Shown here: one piece after another, positions 56,355 to 64,000 of the stretch
How the letters are laid out: every line of letters starts with the position of its first letter
Numbering within the stretch: position 1 is the stretch's first letter
NCBI GenBank assembly: GCA_001051155.2
Contig: JYIP02000002.1
Span: 565,583 to 629,582 of the forward strand
Origin: Chrysoporthe austroafricana
Taxonomy: Eukaryota; Ascomycota; Sordariomycetes; Diaporthales; Cryphonectriaceae
Reading direction: 5' to 3'
DNA length: 64,000 bases
The notes under the pieces: generated by a model
Seen by the model: only the letters and a program-made list of their open reading frames with translations
The model's database searches: none
Told to the model about the DNA's origin: nothing
Translations under genes and position numbers: made by a program

Positions 56355-59300
56355 ATGGTCACTCGCTATGGACTCTGGGCCCTCGGGGCATTGGCGGTGG
56401 GAACCTCTGCCGGCTCGGCACCCACGTATGGCAACGCCACGGCAACAACTTCGTGCGAGGATGTTTGCTGGAGCACGGTTACAGTAGCCGGGACGACTGA
56501 GACCGTCTTCTGGACAGTGCCAGCAAGCACGCTCGTGTCGACGGTGACCGTTTCGGGAAAAGACCAGACGGTCACTTCGACCGTGACAGAGAAGGCATCA
56601 ACCGTCACGTAAGTGATTCCCCGAGGAGGCATCTTGCTTTAGGTGGCCTATACGTCATGTAGAGAGTCAAGACGCGATATCCGCAGTGCTTGCTAAACAT
56701 CTTCGCAGCGTAACGGAGACGTTCTGTGGGAGTGGCACGACTCCGAGCGGGACCCCTACGCCTTCGTCCTACCCTGTTGGAACTGGCTCTGCCTGGGGCA
56801 ATCCCTCAGCAAGCACGGTCACTGCTTATATCACGACCACGATCGTGATCAGCACGACCGATTGGAAGACGTGAGTCTCAAATTTCTAGGCTACAGGAGC
56901 GAGCGGGCTTCGAGATGGGATAAACCGGCTGATGCTTTGTGCAGGACCACGACTACCGACTATGTAAACCAGACTCTCACGGACATATCCAGCACAACGG
57001 AAACCGACAGCGTCACGTGAGTTGCTCCATCTTCAAGCTGTTTTTTTTTTCATCCCTTCTTCCTTTTTTTCTTTTCCTTTTTTTTTTCTTTCTTGTCTTT
57101 TAGGGAAATGAGAGAGTCGCCGGACCTGGTTGAAGCACTTGGTGTGATCTATTATAGCTGATGCCTTTGCAGGAGCACCACGACGGATTGGCTTACAACC
57201 ACTTACCTCACGACCTACACGTAAGTCCTTCAAATTTCCCACGGCTTTATAAAGGTCTGGCATGATTTTCAACGCTGACACGGATGCAGAACGACCTCGC
57301 TGGTCCCGACGACAGTCATTTCGGTAAGCCTCCAGATCTCGCAATATTGTCTAGGAGACAGGGAGTGTGTGAGCCGTGCAAAGGATGATTCAGCAGACGG
57401 GCGATCCTACATCCATCTACCATTTTCGGCCCCCTTTGGCACATTCTCACCCTGGCCTCTCCCATCCTTTTTGAGTTTTGACTAATACCCGCCTAGTCTT
57501 ACCCGTATACCGTCACGCACTTGGAGTGCGCGGTCACGACCCCCGTGGCTTGGAGGCGAGCCGATGATGAGTCTACGAGCACGGTCTATCTGACTTCAAC
57601 GGAGACAATCACTTCTTGTGCACCGACAGTCACGGATTGCCCGGCCAGGGAAACCTCTACTTCGGATACTATCGTGTCCTACTCCACAGCCTGGACATCC
57701 ACCTGGGCATGGTCTACCACATATCCTGCCAGTAGCAATTGTTTCAGCGTCAGCACCGAGGTTTTGACCTCCACGGATACGTTGACAATAACTCAACCGG
57801 TCACTGTTACTCAAACGCAAACAGTAACTACGAGTATTCCAACCACGACTACCGAGCTAGTTACTACGACAACGACGTGCGAAATAACTCTGATCAGCAC
57901 CGACACCATCGTATCAACATACCGAACGACGGACACGAAGACGCTGAACATCACACAAACCATCTCGGACACGATTACGGATATTGTGCCCACGGCAAGT
58001 CCCCCAGAGACCCTAGCGTCTCCTAGACCTACCTAGCCATCGTTGCTCGATTATGGTCTGCTAACAGCTCCTCAAAAAGACCACTACCGAAGTTTCGACG
58101 TTGTATTCGACGATTTATAGTACCTACACGACGATAAGCACCACAGTATGATCTCGTGCCCCTGATTATACGTGGAATTTGAAGTCTAATGGTCTATCAG
58201 GTGTCCACGCTCGTCGAATACACCCCGACCACAGTGACCTCTGTACGTTGCTTCGTCCCTGTCGCTGCGCTTCCATCCCTTTTCGTCTTGTATACGAGTG
58301 AGGCGGTATGAGTGTTCTTCCTGCTAATCAGTGCCTAATTAGGATGTTCCCACCACCGTGACCTCGGTATGATGGCCTTCGAGCAATCTCCGGCTCATTT
58401 GTCTGCGTCTTTTGGACATTTAAAAGCTGACCCCAACCACTCCAGGATATATACTCGACTCTGACTGATACTCTGACCGATACCGTGACCTCCGTATGTC
58501 CACCAGATTCAAGGATCTCCGCCAGGTGTTTCGCTAATCTCGTATTTAACAGGTCTCCGTGTCCACCGAGGTCCTGTGGAGCACGATCACCGAGACGACA
58601 AGCTATCCAGTAACGACTACAATTGATCACACAATAACATCAACCTATTGGACCACTGTGACCAGCACTACCTCGATCCCCTATACGACCACTAAGGTAC
58701 GAATTTTGAGACAAATCCGGCTTCTAGCCTGGTTCATACGGGGCGCCGGTGTGCTTTGCGGCGTGCTCTTCGCCACTCTCAGTCTATCATCTGCATAACC
58801 TTTTGGCTAATACACGATGGCATCTACAGGAAATCTCCACGACCATCACGAAAGAGCATACCGAGACAACAACTCAGAAAATCCCCACGACCATCACGAA
58901 AGACCATACCGAGACAAAAACCCAGAAAATCCCCACGACCATTACGAAAGACCATACCGAGACAACAACCCAGGTGCGTTGATCTCTGCCAGTTGGCCTG
59001 TCCGTGTACGCTGCTTGAAGCTGACCCAAACGCCCATGACAGACGTCCGTCGAGCTCGAGATCTCGAGTGTAACAGCTACATATGTAAGTAGGACTTGGC
59101 GGCCTTCTCACAGGCTACACAGCATCATGAGATACTAACAGGCTGCCCCATAGATCTCGACCGTGACGACTACATCGGTATGAGCTGACGGCCTCGCCTT
59201 GAGCCCCACGGCATCTTCATATGCTAATGCGCTTCCGTACAGGTCTCGACGAGTACGGTGGTCTCTAGCTATTGGACAACCCTGACCCAGACGACCACCA

Positions 59301-61368
59301 GTGTCTCGACTTTGTTGTCCACGATAGTATCGGATCACTCAGTCACACTCACGACGAGTATTGCAGTTGTACGTCCAAACCCTCGCTCCTACCACGCCGT
59401 CCCCAAGCTTGAACAGATCTGACCTAGGCTTTAGACTACGACTGCAACTCAGACCACCTCAATTTTCACGACCGCCACGAGTAGCGTCTATCAGACATTC
59501 ACAACGGTACGCTAAGAAGAGGCAGGATCTGTATAAAACGTGCCATGGCTAACGCCTCCAGACTTACACGTATGCGACTACCGACTACTCGACCCTCCCT
59601 GGAACGACATTCACCCTGCCCGGGACGACCCTAGTCGAGACAGTGCGTTCCCAGCCATATCATGAAAAGCGAGCCTGCACGGGTGCTGACCTAGCAATCC
59701 ATAGATCACTCAACCCGGCCAGACCATCACTCTGCCCGGCACGACGTCCATTGAGGTCGTGACAAGCTCGGTACCTCCAAGCACAGTCACTTTCACCGAG
59801 CAAGGCTCGACGGTCACACAGACCTTGCCCGGGTCGATCGTGACCCTGACGCAAACTGTAAGTGGGGACGCTTGAGTTCTGGGCTCTCAGAACATCGAAT
59901 GCTCTAGGCGGAAGTGCTGATTCACGTGTTCTAGGTGACGCAAAGCCCAAGCACTATTTCTGAACTGGGACAGACAGTAACATTGACCTCCACGGTTCTC
60001 GAAACGGTCAAGACTTGCGCCATCTCAACCGCCACAAGTGCTGCACTTGCAGAAGCTACGGCCGTGCTGGACCCCAAATCCGAGCTGACCTGGGGCTGTG
60101 CTCCCTCACGGAACTGCAACCCGCCAAAGCCGGATCACTGTGATGTGTACAGCAATCCGCCTACCGATACTTATACCTGCGAGCCGGAGTACTGCGACGT
60201 TATCGGGGATTATTGGAATGTGACTTGGCACACGAACGAGACAGGTTACTACCAGCTTTCCGATGGCTACTTCGTGCTGAACCCCAACGCGTTCGGTCTG
60301 AGCTTCGATATCTTCTCCGAGGAGCTCATTGTCGAGGTAGTCGGTGGCAAGACCACCACCGTCACGACAGGAAACTGGGCCTCCCAGACGTCCATCACCC
60401 AGTACACCATCTCGGGCGCGACGTCGACAAGCTCGGCTGAGACTTCGACAGAGACCTCGACGGCTACCGATCTCTGGTGGAGCGCGAAGCACAACTACAT
60501 CGCCAAGAGGAAGACCATGCTTCTCAAGAAGGACCTTGACGAGGACACCATCCCGGCCGTGTGCTACTCCCAGTGCCAGAACGCCTTCAGCGAGGCCCAA
60601 AAGGTCGGAAAGACAGCGGACCTGTGCGCCTCCGACTCGTCTTTCTATTCAGAATACGACGGCTGCACCGAGTGTATCTCCGTGAACGGCGCCTCCGGGA
60701 AGGTGACTGACCGGACGTACGTCGATGATCAGTTCTCGCAGTACCTCAACTACTGCGAGGCGACCAACGCAACCTCGCCCAGCACGACCACTTCTCCAGC
60801 CGCTGAGGAGTCCACGAGTGCCAGTATCGTGACCTCGGCCCAGCAGACTGCTACTTCGTCGGGATCGATCATCACCCTCGCCTCGTCGACCTCTAGTAGC
60901 TCGTCGTCCAACTCGGCCAGCCAGACTTCGGCGTCGAGCACCTCAACAGCTTCGAGCGGATCCTCTTCCAGTACGGTCAGCTCAACATCGGCCTCCAGCA
61001 CCTCGGTAAGCTCGGGCTCCGCTTCGGCATCGTCGACGGGCAGCTCTAGCGGCAGCGTGAGCTCGAGTGGCAGCTCGTCAGCCTCAGCCTCGACTTCCTC
61101 CGCCTCGGGCACTTCAGCATCGGGCACCTCAGCGTCGGGCACCTCGGCCTCCTCAGCAAGCTCTGGACAGTCAGCCAGCTCGACCGCCACATCCTCCGGC
61201 TCAGAGACGACGCGAGCCCCGAGCTCGACCATCTCCACGAGCACGACGGGCACCGCCTCTAGTACCTCGAGCGGCGCTGCTACAGCCGGTGCTGCCAGGC
61301 TCCAACGGATGAGCGGGTCAGGTCTCGGCGCGCTCTTGCTGGTGTTGGCTTCTCTCCTCCTCATCTAG
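56355..61368 (+). CDS. Giant Ser/Thr mucin with GPI-anchor-like tail, 19 exons
   Basis: Cell-wall/cell-surface glycoprotein, 1155 residues. Exons: 56355-56608, 56709-56870, 56945-57016, 57173-57220, 57290-57323, 57497-57994, 58080-58145, 58201-58242, 58343-58366, 58446-58493, 58553-58696, 58830-58973, 59043-59084, 59154-59177, 59243-59368, 59435-59506, 59562-59642, 59705-59857, 59935-61368. The signal peptide is MVTRYGLWALGALAVGTSAG. Residues 80-680 are almost all Thr/Ser/Val modules (TTTDWLTTTYLTTYT, VSTLVEYTPTTVTS). Exon 19 starts with LETVKTCAISTATSA, then a Cys-bearing domain (WGCAPSRNCNPPKPDHCDV; CYSQCQNAFSEAQKVGKTADLC, DGCTECISVNG). A Ser/Ala stalk and hydrophobic C-terminus (LGALLLVLASLLLI) suit a GPI signal. 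Introns 1-4 are phase 2, the other fourteen phase 0. Intron 6 has a GC donor. Each splice is inferred from consensus and continuing Ser/Thr bias. Confidence 0.82.
57995..58079 (+). other. GC-AG intron 6 of the mucin gene
   Basis: 85-nt intron with donor CACG/GCAAGT, branch-like GCTAAC and acceptor CAAAAAG. The upstream frame stops inside the intron 12 codons after the donor, and the downstream exon (TTTEVSTLYSTIYSTYTT) has the same Ser/Thr character, so splicing is needed. A GTGCCC donor 8 nt upstream is a weaker alternative and would change the frame. Confidence 0.65.
58830..58973 (+). repeat. Three tandem 48-bp units forming one whole exon of the mucin gene
   Basis: Exon 12 consists exactly of three 16-codon units: EISTTITKEHTETTTQ, KIPTTITKDHTETKTQ and KIPTTITKDHTETTTQ. 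DNA identity between units 2 and 3 is near perfect, pointing to recent duplication. The unit boundaries coincide with the exon ends. Confidence 0.92.
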
Positions 61369-62091
61369 GCACAAATACTGCCGCCGCTTCATTTTACTAC
61401 AACTCAACCACGGCTTCTAGACCTTCCTTACGACATTAATGTCTTACAAGTTTAAAGCATATTGCATATTTACGACGATCTTTACGGGCTTACGAAACCA
61501 ACGACACTCATTTTAATGTAATGACGACAAAAGTCACGATTTGAAGACTGCATGCACAAAAGTCACGGCACTCATTTAGAACAGGGTGGGAGGACCCACC
61601 TACAAAGGCTGCGTAAAAAGATGGATGGGATTTTGACACTTTTTCTGGAATATGATACCCCTAACGACGCTCCTTTGGATCAAGATTATTATTAATACCT
61701 ACTGGAACATTTTGGATTTGAAAATGACTCTTTGGATTTTGCGTTGCTGGAAAGGACAGATAGTTGGAACGTAGTAGAGATTGGGTCTGGTTTTAGTTGG
61801 GGCTTGCGCCTTGGGCACCCCGATACAGATTAAGCACGACGGGCGAGAAGGGCTTCGAAAGGGCTCACTAGGATATTTAATGGCGTGGATCGGTCAATTC
61901 TACTTCTGCATTTGCCATTTATTCTGTAGCAAGCAGAGTTGGAGAATAAAAAGCTTATCTGACCGCTTCAGGATTTTGATAATTTCTATTCATTAAGAGA
62001 TAATCAACGTGTTCTGGGTATCTCAGCTCTATTACGAAACGACTAACGCTATGCATGCCACGGCCCCAGGTGTCCCATATATACGATGTAA
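61369..62091. other. Convergent 3' region between the mucin and DUF2985 genes
   Basis: AT-rich stretch of about 720 bases holding both 3' untranslated regions. A plus-strand frame at 61781-61996 is short and unremarkable. No gene supported. Confidence 0.4.
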
Positions 62092-64000
62092 TTACTCCTC
62101 CCTTATAGCGTTCTTCTCCTTCGGCTCCGAGCTCTCACCCTTCTTACCGGCAGCGCCCGTCAGCTTGTCCAGGCTCAGTCTCGGCAGTGAGAGGCTCCCT
62201 CTACCCCCCTCCCCCTCCTCCTTCTTGGCCTCCACCTTCTCCGCCTCCTTCTGGTTCTGCTTCTTCACCTTGTTCATGGCCTCTTCCGTCAGCTCCTGCC
62301 TCGTCATCCTCTCGATCACATCCTTCTTCCGGGTGCGCTTGTCCCCGATCCAGATGAGCAGGCCCGCGGTGGCGTTCGCCGTGATGGAGCAGCACAGGAT
62401 GACGGTGGTGAGGGCGAAGGGCCTGTCCTTGTAGGGGATGCCGTAGGTGACGGAGCCCAGCGAGATCTGCAGACAGCTGTGCAGGTCAAGCAGCACGGTG
62501 ATAGCGACGAGGAGCTTGAGGGGAAAGGCGTAGTGGGTCTCGGTCTCGTGCGGGCGGTAGAAGGTATGCGATTTGGCGTACTTGTCCGAGTGGTGGGTGA
62601 GCCGCTCCTGCTGCTTCGGGGTGAGCACCGAGAACTCCTCTCCGGGAGCCAGCGAGCGGATGCTCGCCGCGTCATGCACGGATTCGAGGTCGGGCAGCAC
62701 GGCCTCTGTGGGCAGGTCGTTGTGATCGCGCAGCTCCGGCAGGAGCAGCTTCTCGCGCAGCTTCCAGCTCACGCGGTCTGGAGACGGGTCAGCCAGCTAG
62801 TCTCGTGGGAGCGGTGGTATCCGCGGGCGGGCAGGGTGAACTTACGGTAGTGGGCGATGAAGATCATGTGGTACGTGTCGACGGCGCGGAAAGGCGCCAG
62901 GCCGTCGCCGACGATGGCGAAGAGCGCGACCAGGGTGTAGTCGATCACGTTGATCATGTACAGCTGCTTCCCACCCACGTTGATCCAGCCGATCAGGAAC
63001 AGGACCCAGGCGAGACCGAAGAGCGTGATGAGCGTGGCGTACAGCGTGACGAGGAAGCCGAGCGGCCGACGAACGTATCTACCGAAACCCTTCAGGCCGC
63101 GCTTGAACTTGGACCGGCGGGAGTGGAGCATGTGGCGGACGTGGTCGTTCAGCTGGTCGACTTCCTCCTTGCTCCAGCCCTCCAGCGAGGCGCCGTGGGG
63201 AAGGACAGCATAGTGGGTGTCCTCGACCTCAGATGTGATACTATACGCGCGGCCCGCGGAAGGCCGTTGTTCCTGGCCTAGCGGTGACTGCTGGTGCTCC
63301 GCAATGCTCGCAAGCGACTCCGGGAAGTCCCCAGGCACGGGCGGCGGTCCCCAGGCAGAGACGTCGTAGGTTGGGCGGCGGTTGACGAATCGCCCAAGAC
63401 TCGGTACGAACAACGAGTTCTGCAGGTTGGTTATCGAGGTCAGGGTGGAGACCTCCGGGTCGACGACATCGAGGAGGTCGACGATCCTCGAGTCGTACAC
63501 GGGAGCCTGCGCCGCACCGGCCTGCGGCTGCGGCTGCTGTCTCGTGGGCAGGCGTGGAAGCCAGGTCGGCCTCCGCCGGCCTTTCGCGACCTCTGGCGCT
63601 TCTGGGACGGCAGGCAGGTGCTGCGGCGCCGCGTTCCCCTGAGGCTGCTGTGCGAGCCAGGTTGGCCTCTCAGGCTCTGAGGTTGACCTCCTGCGCCCCG
63701 GATCGCTGGCCCCGGGCCCACGCTGCCCTTGGCCTTGGGACGCGCTCTGTTGTTCCTGCCGGTCGTCCACGACGGGGGCCAGTCCACCACGGGACGGAGG
63801 AGCGCGCAGTCTTCGCAGGCCGATGGACGACTGTTGACGATTGACTGCGAAGCCGCCATTGCCGCCGCCGTACCCCGGGCGAGGTCTCGAGAGGGCTGGA
63901 GGCCGTTCTGCAGTGGGACTGGAATACTGAGGTGCACTCCTCGACGGCGCCAGGTTGGGCATCTGACGAGCGGCGTTGGGATCCAAGTATGGGTTCCCAT
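62092..64000 (-). CDS. DUF2985-family integral membrane protein (5' end outside window)
   Basis: Fungal polytopic membrane protein of unknown role. Minus-strand exons: window edge to 62846, and 62777-62092, joined by a 68-nt intron (GTAAGT to TCTCCAG) restoring FIAHYHRVSWKLREKL. The visible N-terminal 250 residues are disordered and Pro/Gln/Arg-rich. The conserved core follows: a helix (PLGFLVTLYATLITLFGLAWVLFLIGWI), then YMINVIDYTLVALFAIVGDGLAPFRAVDTYHMIFIAHY, the family signature. After a hydrophilic loop come two more helices (FPLKLLVAITVLLDLHSCLQ; TTVILCCSITANATAGLLIWIG). The C-terminus is a Lys/Glu-rich coiled coil (KKQNQKEAEKVEAKKEEGEGG) and an acidic end. The frame stays open to the window edge, so the true start is beyond it. 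Confidence 0.85.

Noticed and set aside
1..64000. tRNA genes, rRNA, CRISPR arrays, transposases or reverse transcriptases, biosynthetic gene cluster
   Set aside because: No B-box plus A-box pairs, conserved rRNA, regular repeat-spacer arrays, recognisable transposon proteins or core synthase genes were seen by eye; a covariance-model and profile search would be decisive.

Overview
The window is nuclear DNA of a filamentous ascomycete (Pezizomycotina, most likely a Sordariomycete). Genes carry short introns (about 50-130 nt) with GTANGT donors and CTAAC/CTGAC branch-like sites. Coding exons are GC-rich at third positions, and the gene content (End3, Spo7, a cardiolipin-deacylase-like hydrolase, Tdp1, a GPI mucin) is fungal. 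I rebuilt exon structures by hand from splice signals, reading-frame continuity and recalled family conservation. I saw no tRNA, rRNA, CRISPR array or recognisable transposon coding sequence.

Layout. From 1 to 12 kb is a compact housekeeping block: secreted RNase T2 (-, cut by the left edge), acyl-CoA-binding protein (+), tyrosyl-DNA phosphodiesterase 1 (-), a membrane protein disulfide isomerase with two thioredoxin domains (+), and a nine-exon phospholipase D (-). From 12 to 16 kb little can be supported. From 16 to 40 kb come a GNAT acetyltransferase, an AIF-like FAD oxidoreductase broken by one in-frame TAG, a type II membrane glycosyltransferase-like protein, END3, a 1909-residue AT-hook/acidic-repeat protein, a dual-specificity-phosphatase-like protein with an altered signature, SPO7, and an alpha/beta hydrolase of the CLD1/ABHD4-5 group.

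From 40 to 48 kb the DNA becomes patchier, more AT-rich and repeat-bearing. It holds gene fragments, a DUF7587-like gene, a sirtuin pseudogene with two in-frame stops, and a histidine phosphatase with a divergent tail. From 48 to 64 kb are two cell-surface genes, a Kelch-repeat single-pass protein and a 19-exon Ser/Thr mucin with a probable GPI anchor, followed by a DUF2985 membrane protein cut by the right edge.

Most striking is the mucin gene: fourteen consecutive introns lie in phase 0 and separate twelve short Ser/Thr-rich exons (24-153 nt), so any combination of these exons can be skipped or duplicated without breaking the frame. Three GC-AG introns are inferred in the Kelch and mucin genes. 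Several genes concern membrane lipids (acyl-CoA-binding protein, phospholipase D, Spo7, CLD1-like hydrolase) or the cell surface and secretory route (PDI, glycosyltransferase-like, Kelch, mucin, End3), but I see no operon-like or cluster logic joining them.
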